Shown: positions 10,891-22,254, counted from the first letter of the stretch. The stretch is 64,000 nucleotides of DNA from Ilyonectria destructans (GCA_020740775.1 JAHEWK010000039.1:124001-188000), one strand, 5' to 3'. Notes: generated from the letters alone by a model not told the origin. Numbers and translations: made by a program.

Positions 10891-12231
10891 ATGAATTCCA
10901 CAATCTGTTCCAAGAAGGGTTATCTCCATTCTGTTGTATTGGAGTTAAACCCAGACTGGGCTCGTTGTTATTTCTGTGGAGATAATATTACACCTTTAAC
11001 TCTTCCTTCTTCTGCCAATTGTGACGGTACAAGAGCACGAACGAGGTCGGGTGCGACTTGGGTAAAATGATTGTTTACAAGGAGAGAAAGAGATTCCTAA
11101 GGAAAGCTCTGACTTAAGCTATTTACACAAATTCATAAAGTGAGACTATTCATAAAGTATGAAAGTCACATGATCGTTCCCTCACACCAATCCTCAAGTT
11201 AACATGGTCGATTTGACTGGAGACAGCCCAATCCCACCTACACAGGCACGATCACGACAACTCCAGCATGCACCTGCACCTGCAATGACTATCCCTTCCT
11301 ACAATCCTGCTCAACTGGAATCCGCTGTCAATCAGGGCAACCAAAGCCGAAATCTCCACGCCCAAGCTACTCGAACGAAGCCGATACCTAATACACCCAT
11401 TGAGTTGTCAATTACTTATATACAGCAGCATATAAGTGTAAACCAAGCGGTCAATTGGAGATCAGGAAGTGGCAGCCTGGATCTCCTAGTGTTGCTACGA
11501 AAGTTAGCAATTGTTTTGTTACAAACGCAACACACAACTATCCTTCACATGCCGACTTTGTAAAGTCAGTTGCAGGACGTGCAACAACTGATGCAACATA
11601 TCGGGCTGTTAACTGGGAGTTCATTTCTGCTTGCATCTGTAACAGTTCTACAAGCATTGTTTTCTTTTCTCAGGAGGTTCTTGAGACAACTTCTCTTGCT
11701 GCATTTCTTACTGCAATCAATCCTCAAGGTCCGGTTCCAACCAAGGCCAATCTTTCACTTCTTTATGCTTATGAAGCGAAAGAGGAGGAATCTGACATGA
11801 TCACTCCTGTTCCAGTGCAAAAGAAGAAGGTCAAAGGCGAAAAGAAACTATCTCTTCCTATACAAAGCAATCCCCCAACAACATCTCCAATCAATCGCAA
11901 ACGAAAGGCATCTACACGAGCAGCTCCAACAACGGAGAGGAAGGTGAAGATAGACACGAAAAAGGAGGAGGTGTTGGTCTTACTAGAGAAGTCTAATGGA
12001 GAAGATGATTTTGCTGCATTCTTCGATACGGATGTGGATGGATCGGATTTGAATGGACGAGATGAAATAGTTGTGGAAGTAGCTGGGCAAGGTAATGAGG
12101 ATTTAGAGGCATTTGTGTCAGATGATGGAAGTAGAGAAGTGATTGAGGGAGATGTAATTAGTACAGGGGGGAAGACTGGCAGTAAACAGCCACTGCCTCC
12201 ATTAAGCATGGTAACTCGCCAGCGTAAGTAG
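10891..12231 (+). pseudogene. Transposon accessory protein, copy 1 (frameshifted)
   Basis: The start MNSTICSKKGYLHSVVLELN leads into the motif NPDWARCYFCGD, matching NPQWRVCMYCGD of copy 2. A 172-nt segment (11027-11198) must be spliced or is an insertion; joining its edges gives CDVNMVDLTGDSP in frame, aligned with TIDLTDESQ of copy 2. GNQSRNLHAQATR is the conserved QSxN block. Near 11452 the frame shifts by one base, and the protein continues in another frame (EIRKWQPGSPS ... VNWEFIS) to 12231. The C-terminus has KKKVKGEKK and acidic stretches and ends MVTRQRK, as in copy 2 (MVTRQRT). The biochemical function is unknown. Confidence 0.65.
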
Positions 12232-12256
12232 TTTCAATCCTCTTAAGTCTTTTCCT

Positions 12257-13850
12257 TTATTGATCTGCTGCTATCCATGATTCAAACACATCAATATCGA
12301 TATTCTGAGCCTGTAGAATTTGACTAAGTCGATCTCGCCCATCTCGGGGTCGGTCAAGTAAGGACAGTCGTGGTAAAGTCCCATTATGAATATAAAGAGC
12401 CAATTCACCTCGTAGGAGATTGTACTCATCCAAAAGTGGATGTGTGACAACGTTCGATATTGCTGGTAAAGAGCCAATTGTCCTTGTGATAATATCTTGA
12501 CAAATGGACATTGTTTCTTCTGGTAAGAAAACATCCAGATCAGATTGATCAAGATTAAAGGTTTCTTGACAGAATCTGAATCGATCGGGTGGAATCTCTT
12601 CAGCAAAGTTCCGTGCAGTCTCTGAATTGAGATCATGATATAGAACTGAGGGTTGTCCAGGTTGAACATGTGGTCGATTGGCTTGACGGCGAATAGAATG
12701 GCTATTCCAGACTCTTACAAATGATATCAAGTCATGCCGGATCGGATTCATAAAGATGAATAGAATAGCAATGCGATCAGGGAGAGAGCCGCCATCAAAG
12801 AGCCCATTCTCTGTTAGCCATTGGAAGTATGTCTAATCGAAGAGAATTAGTAAAGATCAATAAGAAATAGTAGAAACTTACCCTCCATGATCCTTCACGT
12901 GCTTGATAAAGCCGATGCCACCAGCTTTCAATTCGAGTATTATGAATACTCCGTCCAAAAAACCAACAATCCTTGAACTCAATTGGAACTAACTCTGTTC
13001 CAATTCGTTTCTTTCGATTCCCAGAAAGAAAGTAATGTAAGCCACACATCAGAGCTGTTTCCCCTCCATGATCAGATCGAATGGCTCGTGGCATCATACC
13101 ACGCTGCCGCAGAACTGATAGATACTGTAAAGCAACATTCCAACTTGTTGCAGCAGAATATCCACAGTAAAACCATGTAATATATCGGGCATACCCATCA
13201 ATACCAGCATAGATCTCAAAGCCCCATTGCTTAAGCTTATCATACCCATCAAGGGACCATACCCAGTCAGGCCCTGGAACAATGAAGTCACGACGTTGAA
13301 AACGCGCTTTACCCCATCGATCAGTAATGCTTTCAGGTGCAAAGTCTCGATAGACAGTGTACAATGCATCGCGACTGATAACATGATGTTGTTGCCTCAT
13401 GTATGTGTAAAGATAGCCTCGACCAAAGTTTTGAATGACAGTTGAGACTTGAGACTCATCGTGAAAGAAAGTTCTTGCAAGTTGTTGAGCTATTTGAAGC
13501 TGGTTATTGTCTTGCCGCCTGAACAGGCCGAGTTCCCGACGGATCTTGCAAAGTCCAGTCATACTCAAGATAAACCCCTCATCTTGAAGCCGGCGTAGGA
13601 TAATAGCATCTTTTAAACAGTCATCAAAGAACATTGACTTGATTCGCTCGCGTAGGGGTTCAGTATTAACTGTACGTTGTTGATGTACAAGTTTACATTG
13701 CTGTAAGAATCGGTACAGGACTGAGCGACTGACTTGAATATTATAATTGGTAGAAAGAGAAAGAATAATACCAGAGATTGGGGTATTTTCTTCATGAAGA
13801 ATAGTGATATCTTGACGGAAAGGGTTAAGATCTGTTCGAGGTCGAGGCAT
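12257..13850 (-). CDS. DDE integrase-core transposase, copy 1 (intact)
   Basis: Exons 13850-12882 and 12832-12257 are joined across a 49-nt intron (12833-12881, GTAAGT...GATTAG). The product is about 514 residues and starts MPRPRTDL. The N-terminus has two helix-turn-helix-like segments (about 15-55 and 75-110). The integrase core shows WSLDGYDKLKQWGFEIYAGI (D201), IRSDHGGET (D260) and NTRIESWW (E308), a plausible DDE triad. Fungal proteins of this type are usually annotated only as integrase core domain proteins. No stops interrupt the frame, so it could be active. It pairs tail to tail with the accessory gene. Confidence 0.8.
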
Positions 13851-13946
13851 GTTGATTGAGGTTGAAAAGGAGAAGAAAAAGAGGAAAAGATAAGTAAGAA
13901 TGGAGATAAATAAGTTAACTTAAATATAAAATGTAATTAGTTAACT

Positions 13947-14356
13947 AACGTATATGATAAGCGAGCGTCGCACCTATACTGTACAGCTAAAAGTGTAAAT
14001 TTTAGATTTTCTAAAACAGGCTATTTAATTAGTAAATTTCTAGAGAATTAACTTTATGTTTTTAAGAAAGAAAGTCATGAAATGTTATTTTCTTTATATT
14101 TGTAACTAATTTATGAAACTAGTTATAAATAAAAATAGTAAAAGAAACAGTGCGAATTTTATACTACTAGCGCTATAAGTATATATAGCTTAAAAAAGCT
14201 CTTAAAAGTAAAATATATTTTAAATAAGCTGTATTTAAAATTATAGCTACTTTAGGCTTAGTTTGAGTTTTTAAGAATTATTTTAAAATCGCGATTTAAG
14301 GTGAAAATCCAAGTGCGACGCTCGCTTGTCTGCGACGCTCGCTTATCATATACGTT
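13947..14356. mobile_element. AT-rich MITE with about 27-bp terminal inverted repeats
   Basis: The left end TATGATAAGCGAGCGTCGCA is repeated inverted at the right end, where the GCGACGCTCGCTT unit occurs twice (14313-14325 and 14331-14343). The interior is extremely AT-rich and non-coding. TA dinucleotides at both ends fit a Tc1/mariner/pogo-type duplication, but the flanking TAACG/CGTTA is palindromic, so the exact edge is ambiguous. Confidence 0.7.
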
Positions 14357-14647
14357 ATATGTTTATTAAATAACTGTTTAGTTACATATATTACTTAATT
14401 ATATTTCTATTTAAATAAATATTATTAAAAATATAATTTTTTTAAAAATAACTATATCTTTCACTTTTTTCACATATTTAAATAAAACTTGAGAAATCTT
14501 TATTTTGTTTCAAAGACAAAGTCTGTAAAGCTCTTTACAGCTCTGTTCATACCTGATCAGAACTATGCTAATCATTATGCTTGAAATCTCAGAAACCCAA
14601 GCCCATATGTCCCCGTAGAGCCATGTACATAGCTAATCAGACATAAA

Positions 14648-15437
14648 CTAATCAGTATCATCATGAATATTGCCGTCAAGGAGTGCCTCGAAGACATTCT
14701 TCATGACTCTGAGCGATTTGTTGTCAAGACTCATGAGCTCATCCATAACATCCTCTGCCTTGTAGTCCCGGCCAGATTTTTCCTTCTTGCTCTTTTTCTT
14801 GCCCTTACCCTTCTGCTTTTTCTGGTGCTTGGAAGTTGGCTCATCGTCAGAGGATTCGTCGCGGGATCTCTTGCTGCCACCTGTGGTTATTAGTGATAGA
14901 TCCAGACCAGATATGTACATGTATGTACAGAACTTACCAGAGACAAGTGAGCAATGTTTGGCAGCACCACCGTAGTGGCAAGTGGCACAACCCAGGTGAC
15001 ATTTCGTCCAATGCCACATAAGCATTGAACGCACCAGTACCGTCCTTGCACTTCTGGCACGCCTGTTTGCCTTTGTTTTCTTGCCCGTACATGAACTTGA
15101 CCAAGGAATCGGCGGCTTGAGGCCGTGTAACGTTCACCACAGGCATGACTTTGCCTGACTTGGTCTGTCGAGAACGTAGCTCAATGAATCGCATCATCTA
15201 TCCAACAGTTAGCCATGTACAGGGCTGTACAGAGTCAATCGAGTAAGTACTCACGGGGAAATCAGCGTCACGGTCGAAGATCGCAGCGGCCTTGGCAGTA
15301 AAGGAAGCCTTGGCGTCGTAGAACAACCGCGCGAACAAGTTCGCGGGCGACATGTCCACGGGGTCGACGTTCTCCTCAGATGGGATGGGAGTACCGTTGA
15401 GATCGTCGGGCAACTTGAACACAACCGTGGACGCCAT
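14648..15437 (-). pseudogene. DUF3716-type Cys-motif protein, possible frameshift
   Basis: Exons 15437-15255, 15197-14938 and 14880-14648 are separated by two 57-nt introns with GTGAGT/GTAAGT donors. The N-terminus starts MASTVVFKLPDDLNGT. Exon 2 contains ACQKCKDGTGAFNAYVALDE. The second half of the motif, GCATCHYGGAAKHCSLVSG, lies one frame away, so one extra base sits near 15000. The last exon is nuclear-protein-like: KRSRDESSDDEP and KKQKGKGKKKSKKEKS (basic NLS-type), then an acidic helical end. If the extra base is a sequencing error the gene is intact; otherwise it is a recent pseudogene. It lies just beyond copy 1 of the two-gene transposon. Confidence 0.6.
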
Positions 15438-16356
15438 TGTTCAATGCGGTACAGGCGTGTATGGGCGTGTGGACGCGTAGTCGAGAAGTTGTTGTTGTCT
15501 GATGATAAACGTGAAGCAATGGCGGATGATGTTTTGCGACATGGGCCAATGTTTCGCGATGTTTGGTGGTGTACACGTCTGTAGACCAATGTTCAAAAAA
15601 AAAAAAAAAAAAAAAAAAGAAGAAGAAAGATGACGAGGGAAGAATTCCAATTGCGCGCGCTTAAAAAAAAGACGAATCTCTATGCATGTGTTCTACGCCT
15701 GTAACTATCTGTTCACAGCTGTTCACAGCTGTACTCGAATTCTTGCCAGTATTGGAATGAGAGCATGTAAACGTCATATAATCGGTTTAAAGGATATTAC
15801 ATTTACGATCAGGCGTGAATACGCCCGTAGTGTGCGGCTAGTGGGAAATTTTTGAAAATGAGTTTTGGGACAGTGAGCCCTACAGTCAACCGTACCCTCC
15901 AGCCCCACATGACACCGGCCACAGCCAAGGTACATATAGAGACTTCAGCCACAGGCAGAATCAACCCCGCCCAATTGATCATACAATGGGTTGGCACCGG
16001 GTTGCAACTTTCGCGCACGGGATGGAGAGTGTCGACGTGTCGCGAGCAGGGATCATGTTTGCGACGCCAAACGCTACACAACATCATCCTTGAGGAGGCC
16101 AGCTAATACAAAGAGCCATCCGCGACGAGAGGAAAATCGGATCATTGCGGTTGGAGTGGGCAGGAAGGGATACGTCATAAAGGTGGCGAAATATCTCGCG
16201 GTTTGACTTTGCGCCCCATAAAAGAATAGAGGTGGGGGATCACCTTTGCGCGTCAGCAGGTTCATAATATGACGCACTGCGTACGAAAGGGAACGGGGCG
16301 AAATAAATGTCCATCCATGCAACATCATTATCTTTTTGTTAACTCTCAAGTCCATA
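15438..16356. other. Intergenic region with a 24-nt poly-A run
   Basis: A pure A tract (15595-15618) is followed by GAAGAAGAAAG. Repeated GCTGTTCACA occurs near 15713-15732. No gene is supported. The region probably contains the divergent promoters of the DUF3716 and carrier genes. Confidence 0.5.
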
Positions 16357-17647
16357 ATGCCTCGGAAGTATCACGAGTCATCCCCTTCAAGGCCCCAAAA
16401 CTCCGAAAATACCTATCTCAGGGCTCCTGACCACGAGCTATGTCCACATGAATCAATTTCCTATCTTTCCCACCTGGAACAGCTGACAGCCTGTTTCTCG
16501 GACACCTCGATTCGAAGTTTTGCCGGAGCCACCAGTGGAGTGGCCTCCAGTGTTATAATTTGTCCTCTCGACGTTGTGAAAACCAAACTACAAGGAAGAG
16601 GTGGACTCCAGTTGTGGACGCTCGACTCCGTCAGCACACGACGTTCATTTCGAGAGAGAGGTCTAATTGGCACTGGGCGAGCAATATGGCATCAAGGGGG
16701 GTTGGCGGGCATGTACCAAGGATTGGGACCGACCATGCTGGCAAATCTTCCTAGGGGTGCGATATATTTCACGGCATATCACAAGGTCAATGATTCTTTA
16801 AAGGAGAGATATGGTAAGTCATCCCCACTATGTACTCTGTCCAAACAGTTGCGGGTAGTCCTAACATCAGGCCAAAGGGCAACAACGTATGTGGGCATCC
16901 TCAAGCGTGTCCGCAGTTGCTGGAGGTACCTGTTCTATATTATTGACCAATCCATTGTGGGTTATCAAGACCAGACTCATGTCTCAGACAAGTACATCTA
17001 TAAAAAACGCCCCGAGAGAATATAAGTCCGCCATAGATGTCGCTCGGAAGATGTATTGCCGAGAAGGCGTAGCGTCATTCTATTCAGGACTAACTCCAGC
17101 TCTGCTTGGGGTTACGCACTTAGCTGTGCAGTTTCCATTGTATGAACAGTTCAAGAGGTACTTGACTGGATCAGGGCTTGGGAACTGGCATGAGGACCAG
17201 GGATGGCTCCAAGTCCTAGGGATACTAACAGCTAGCTCCGCGAGCAAAGCGTGTGCGACTGCAGTCACATATCCACACGAAGTTATTCGAACAAGATTGC
17301 AAACCCAACGGAAAATATACCCCGTTGTACCAGTCGCTTCGGCAATGCAAAGCAATAACGGAGGCCCATCTGTGCGTGGGAGTGGTTCACGGAAAGGAAA
17401 GGGTTGCAATGGAGGGCCATCACGGGAGAAGTTTCCCCATCTATACCGAGGTATTATAAGCACGCTCGCAAGAATTTTGCGGGAAGAAGGCTGGCGTGCC
17501 TTGTACTCTGGCATGGGTACTAGCTTGCTAGGAGCGATACCAGCCTCTGCTACGACAATGCTAGTGTATGAAATAGTGGTGCGACTGATCAAGAAGTCAA
17601 GGACGACAGGGAACAGAAAGCTCCAACTGCAGGACACAATTGAATAA
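16357..17647 (+). CDS. Mitochondrial carrier, YIA6-like (pyridine nucleotide type)
   Basis: Exon 1 (16357-16813) has CPLDVVKTKLQ, the first PxD/ExxK/RxQ signature, and YQGLGPTMLANLPRGAIYFT. Exon 2 (from about 16878) has TNPLWVIKTRLMSQ and YPHEVIRTRLQTQ, the second and third signatures, and ends LQLQDTIE. Six helices in three repeats fit the SLC25 family of the inner mitochondrial membrane. The spacing and the NPLWVIKTRLM block point to the NAD+/folate branch (YIA6/YEA6, SLC25A32). An intron of about 64 nt with donor GTAAGT starts at 16814. The acceptor is uncertain: CATCAG at 16870 gives the wrong frame, while CAAAG at 16877 keeps it. A one-base error is therefore also possible. Confidence 0.75.
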
Positions 17648-19088
17648 AATGGTAACCTATAACCCAAAAACAACCCAGTATAAACATATCTAATGACGGG
17701 AGCCGTCTATTGAAACCGCACCCTAAGGCACCATACCATACGGAGTATGAATGTGTGTACAAGGAATATGTGTACAATCACGAATTCTGGGTCGAGATGG
17801 AACAAAAGTTTCCATCCGGGATTCCCGCTGCTCCCCCCACGTCTGACCTGGAGGGAGTCTCCCTTGGACTGATATGGCGCAAGTCTCGATGAACGCTTGA
17901 AGATTGTATTCTCTGGCGTTATCGTTGGTTTCGTGACCGCGTCTGGCAAACTCCTGACCCAGTGCATGGGTTTGCGAAATGGGTTGCGCTTGCAGGACTG
18001 ATTTCATTTGTTTTGTGATGTTGAACGTATCGCTAAATGACTGCGCCATAAAACGCTACAAACTGTATGGCAGTTTAAACCATACGTATAGCCGTTTCTG
18101 GCCTCATATCCGTCCTGGTCACCATACTGGTGGATTGCTGTAAGCAACATCGCAGATCTCGCATTGCAAGCCAGAATGAGCTGCTTAGCATTTCGCACGC
18201 ACGATTGGAATCACATACAGATGACCGGGGAGAAGGTCACTTATGAGTTAGACGAGAAATTCTTTTGGTTTCCTATCTAAAGGAGGAGAATATAGAAGAA
18301 GAAGGTCAATCCATCCATTAAACGTCATTTTGTACAGTGTGATACACTTAACGGGTCTGTTTCCCTTTAGTAATAGCGTCCAGATCGCGTCGAAATGTCG
18401 ACCTAGATAGTGCTTTTTGTCACATACTAATGGTATTCATGACCTTGGCTACTGCTGATGGGTCTTGGACTTGTTCTCATGGGTGATCTGATCCATCTTG
18501 CTACTAATAGAGTCGCTGGCAGAAGGCGCACTATGGAACTGTAAGTAAAGTGGGATGAATGACACGGGGAGGTTATCCTTACCGAGTTCCAACATTGTCG
18601 TTGCTGTCCGTCTCGATCTGCTTGCTATCACCACTGGTGTCGTTCTGGTGAGATTCCGTGGTTTGAAATGAAAATAATCATCTAGATCCAGTTGTCATAC
18701 CATACCTAGTCAATCTTTCTCCTCCTTGTCAGACGGAACAGACAAGGATGTCACATCTATCGCCGACTTCGGCAGTCAAAGGCATACGATTTTATATGCT
18801 TTTTACGGACTGTTATTTTCCCAGACGGACTAATAGGCCCAACAGCTGATCTCGCTAACAGCCCAACAGCTGATCCTGCTGTCAGTGGGCTGATCACGAT
18901 CCCTGTACTAAGACATCTATTGTATTCAAATTCCTCTATAAAATACGGCCCTTCAGACCGTCAGTTAGCCAGGAATCAAGATCTTCTATCGTCCTCAAGC
19001 TGTTCCCACCAATCTATCCTGTCTGATACTCCTTGTGATCCCCAACTCAATGAACACACGATTTAGCTTCCGTGCGAATTTCTATCTC
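17648..19088. other. Intergenic region with an LTR-like relic
   Basis: No gene is supported. At about 18727-19060 the sequence looks like part of an LTR: TGTCAGACGGAACAG at the left, a CTATAAAA box near 18935, then ACGGCCCTTCAGACCGT able to form a hairpin. A similar TATA-hairpin-AATCAAGA arrangement occurs at 63.85 kb, so the two may be copies of one LTR family. No internal retroelement genes are adjacent. Confidence 0.3.
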
Positions 19089-20093
19089 TCAAGAACGTTT
19101 TCGTTTGGTTCCCGCCCGAGCCCCATTGGTTGGCCGAATCGAGTTGGCTAAAGTGATTGTGGTTTGCGACGGTCCTGAAGCTAGTGTAGCCGTGGCCGAA
19201 GATGTCAAGGCCATGGGTTGGGCTGTCCTTCGACAATGAAGGTGACGACTCATCTGGCTTTCCGAGTGGCTGCCTCTAAACTCAACCTGTTTGGCGAGCT
19301 GTTTAGCAGGTAAATTCTCTTTGGGGCGTACTCCCTCATTATATGCAGTTTCATTCCCACACTCCGCCGTCTCTAAAGTCTTGGAATCGGGCATCGTCGC
19401 CGTGTCATCACCAGGTCGCGTCATTTCTTCGCCACGGTCGACATGTGAGCTAGATTCTTGAGGTGGAAAGCGCGCAGGCTCTGAAGAGGGAAAGAGCACC
19501 GCCGAGGCCACGGTATTCACAGATTCATTCCACTCAACAGGCCGGTCTCTCGCTGGAGTGCCGGACAAGCCGGGCGGGAGTATCGAGGATAACGGAGAGG
19601 GCCGCCACCTTGTACCGCTGGGGTCGTACGTTCTGGTGCGCTCATACTCCTTGTCTGGTAAATGGGGCATGAGCTCAGTGCTGCTGGTGACAGAAGTAGA
19701 GGCATGACACAACGGATGCCAAAGGTGGTCGGTGGGGAGGTAAGAAGCGAAGTAGCGAACAAGGGAGTCGAAGGAATTTGTACGAAAGAGTTGGACAGCA
19801 TGTTGCCACTGAGGCGAACTGACAAGACTTGGGTTTGCGATGATCTCCAGACTCGCAGATTCAAGAGCGTCGTTCAATTCGCGGAGGCGTTGTTGCCTGC
19901 GATTATTGGCCAAATGATGAAATTCGGTAGCGGAGTTGGCCTCGTGGGAGATTTCGAAGATATCGTGGTGGAAGGCATCAGGGTCTTGAATGGGGGATGG
20001 ATAGGTGTTATACTGGTCGTGAAGCTTGGTGAATAAGTCCCCTCTCTTCATGTCGAACTTCCAGGCCGGCCATGCCCAGGATGGGTCATCCAT
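19089..20093 (-). CDS. Hypothetical protein with C-terminal basic tail
   Basis: A single exon of 334 residues starts MDDPSWAWPAWKFDMKRG. The first 130 residues look folded and helical (RRQQRLRELNDALESASLEI; WQHAVQLFRTNSFDSLVRYF). The remainder is low-complexity Ser/Thr/Pro and ends GTKRKRS, a possible nuclear signal. I believe similar proteins exist in Aspergillus but know no function. The codon pattern and length without stops support a real gene. Confidence 0.6.
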   Translation of the reverse strand: MDDPSWAWPAWKFDMKRGDLFTKLHDQYNTYPSPIQDPDAFHHDIFEISHEANSATEFHHLANNRRQQRLRELNDALESASLEIIANPSLVSSPQWQHAVQLFRTNSFDSLVRYFASYLPTDHLWHPLCHASTSVTSSTELMPHLPDKEYERTRTYDPSGTRWRPSPLSSILPPGLSGTPARDRPVEWNESVNTVASAVLFPSSEPARFPPQESSSHVDRGEEMTRPGDDTATMPDSKTLETAECGNETAYNEGVRPKENLPAKQLAKQVEFRGSHSESQMSRHLHCRRTAQPMALTSSATATLASGPSQTTITLANSIRPTNGARAGTKRKRS

Positions 20094-20381
20094 GTCGTAC
20101 GGATCACGTGTTATGTTGATAAGATCTGCGCGAGGTTGAAAATAGCGAGTTTGTAAATGGCAGGATAATGGAAAATAAAACCACTACTAGAGAGGATGAG
20201 GGAAATATTTGCAAGAGAAAGTGGGCATGGGCGTAGCAACTTTTGGCTGTGGCAGCGCGTCGATCCACATTGCCTGGCTTAAATCAGGTTATCCCGCCAC
20301 CCACTACTGCCTTTCAACCAACGGGTGGGCGTTAAACCCGCCAGGGGGCAACCCATGACTTTAGACCCCTGTGCAAGTCAG

Positions 20382-20800
20382 TGTTACGAGCCCTGATTCT
20401 CTGAGACGTCTGATTGGGTGTATGTCTGTTCTTGATTGCGTCAGGTCCCCGCTCTGAGTCCTTGTACATCCTTTATGCTAAGTAGCTAGAAGGATATTGC
20501 TATCCCTTTGACTGTGGTAAGGCTACACTTGACCCATAGTCCCCATAGAGGCCCGGAAAGATCAGCGGTACGCTGGTTGACTTCAAAAGGCTAGGTGGCT
20601 ATGCGGAGGGTTATGTATTTCGATGTAGATCTCTAACAGCCGTGACTTCTAGCGCCTCATAAAATAGGTAGGACCTCTTGTACCTCGTCTTACTCTCCTT
20701 TTCGTTGGTTTGGATCCCTGTTACTAGCGTAAGTGTAGCCTTACCACAGTCAAAGGGATAACAATTACACGCCCAGTTATCAAAAATACACACCGTGACA
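20382..20800. mobile_element. Solo LTR 1, interrupted by a MITE
   Basis: It begins TGTTACGAGCCCTGATTCTC and ends ACACACCGTGACA, matching two neighbouring LTRs (20805-20968 and 20975-21148). The 256-bp insertion described separately splits it. No retrotransposon internal region is next to it. Confidence 0.75.
20503..20758. mobile_element. 256-bp MITE with perfect 28-bp inverted repeats, TA target
   Basis: The ends start TCCCTTTGACTGTGGTAAGG and are perfectly inverted over 28 bp. TA flanks both sides (20501-20502 and 20759-20760). The uninterrupted sequence is visible in LTR 2 (GCTATAACAATTACACGCC), which confirms both insertion point and duplication. No coding capacity. A Tc1/mariner-class transposase is the likely mobiliser. 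Confidence 0.9.
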
Positions 20801-20804
20801 GTCA

Positions 20805-20968
20805 TGTCACGAGCCCAGATTGTCTGAAGTGTCTGATTGGGTGTATGTTTGATCTTGATTGCGTCAGGTCCCCGCTCTGAGTCCCTGTACATCCTTTATG
20901 CTGAAGTAGCTAGAAGGATATTGCTATAACAATTACACGCCCAGTTATCCAAAATACACACCGAGACA
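20805..20968. mobile_element. Solo LTR 2 (164 bp)
   Basis: TGTCACGAGCCCAGATTGTC to ACACACCGAGACA. It shares the body GATTGGGTGTATGT and CCCCGCTCTGAGTCCCTGTA with LTR 1 and LTR 3. Only four bases (GTCA) separate it from LTR 1. Confidence 0.75.
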
Positions 20969-20974
20969 AGTCAG

Positions 20975-21148
20975 TGTTACGAGCCTAGATTGTCTGAAGT
21001 GTCTGATTGGGTGTATGTCTTTTCTGAGTTGCTTATGATCCCCGCTCTGAGTCCCTGTACATCCTTATACTGAAACCAGCTACAAGGATATAGCTATAGC
21101 AGTCACACGCCATGTACACGCCCAGCTACCCAAATACACATCGTGACA
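20975..21148. mobile_element. Solo LTR 3 (174 bp)
   Basis: TGTTACGAGCCTAGATTGTC to CATCGTGACA. It is separated from LTR 2 by AGTCAG, the same bases that precede LTR 1. Tandem LTRs with recurring GTCA spacers suggest repeated insertion or unequal exchange. Confidence 0.75.
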
Positions 21149-22254
21149 TCAATGTGTCCCATAACTCAAATTTCAATTGGCATACACTAGGGGTGAATGA
21201 CGATTGTTGCCTATCGCATATCCATTTTTGGGATACCCCGCTTGATTAGTCATACAGCCCATTCTAAAAACGTCAACAGCTCCTACCATGTGTTTTTTTT
21301 TCCTTCCTTGCAACCTCATTTTCAGATACGTATAGCGATATACGCATTTTTGAGCTTCTATAGGATACGATATAGTTTTTCTCTATACAAAAACTATCGC
21401 GAAAGCTATAGTCAAATGCGCCTTTTGCCCATTTTTCCTCTACGTTGACATATTTTCTGTGCAGGACGCTAACCTTATATCGACAGGTCCGTGCAGAAAA
21501 CTACCCTATCCGGATACGTACGAACCCAAACGCGCCCCAAAGAGCACGACCGAACCCGATCGAGCTAATACAATGGCGCCGACCGTCGATTCCAAGATCA
21601 AGGGCGAGGATGTTCCGACATTCGAGTCCCTCGCCGCCGCTGAAATTCGCCTATTGTAACGGTCCAAAGTGTGTGTATTTGCAACAAACTATGGCAAGTA
21701 CTACGAGTAAACTAATCCTAAGGAAAAGGAGAGCGGAACGCAGGGCTGGAATTCTTCCAGCCTGACAAAAAGAAGTCTGCGTTGATCTCGATAGTTGGCT
21801 GGGCAACAGTTGTGACTCTTGCCGAGGCCTGATCGGGCCCAGCCCGTAGGGATCTCGGCTTTGAACTCTCGACTAACCAATCAACGCCGGCACCGAAGAC
21901 CCAGGTCTCAAAAGACGAGTTGTGCAACTAAGGGCGTGGGCAGAAGAGATATCATTGAGCTACGGAGGAAGGCTTCTAACCGAGGGATTGAGTAGGGGTA
22001 TTTGTACTCCTACATTCCCCTAGTTGCATAGGAATTTTGGTATAATATTATCAGGGGGGGGGGCCGGGAATGCCTTGCGGCATTGAATCTCACCCTTCAA
22101 ATCTCGGCAACCCTCATTCCGGGCCCCTTCCAACAATAGGAGCTCTCTTCATTTCCCCCTTCTCCTTCTTTTCTTCTCTTCTTCCGTAGCTTTAGGATAC
22201 TCGTTGTAATCGCCCAGCTCGTTGTCAATATACTCAGTTGGAACCGTTACAAAA
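21149..22254. other. Intergenic region with nested hairpins before the transposase
   Basis: No gene is supported. A G10 run (22054-22063) leads into GGCCGGGAATG, which pairs with CATTCCGGGCC near 22113-22125. Inside it, AATGCC-TTGC-GGCATT forms a smaller hairpin. This lies about 130 bp before the start codon of transposase copy 2 and may mark its terminal region or leader. Confidence 0.45.

Larger units (their letters stand above)
10891..13850. mobile_element. Two-gene convergent DDE transposon, copy 1
   Basis: The accessory gene (+) and the transposase gene (-) converge with only 25 bp between their stop codons. Terminal repeats were not found, so the coordinates mark just the coding core. 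The same arrangement recurs at 22.2-25.1 kb and 58.0-61.0 kb. Here the transposase is intact and the accessory gene is frameshifted. Confidence 0.7.
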
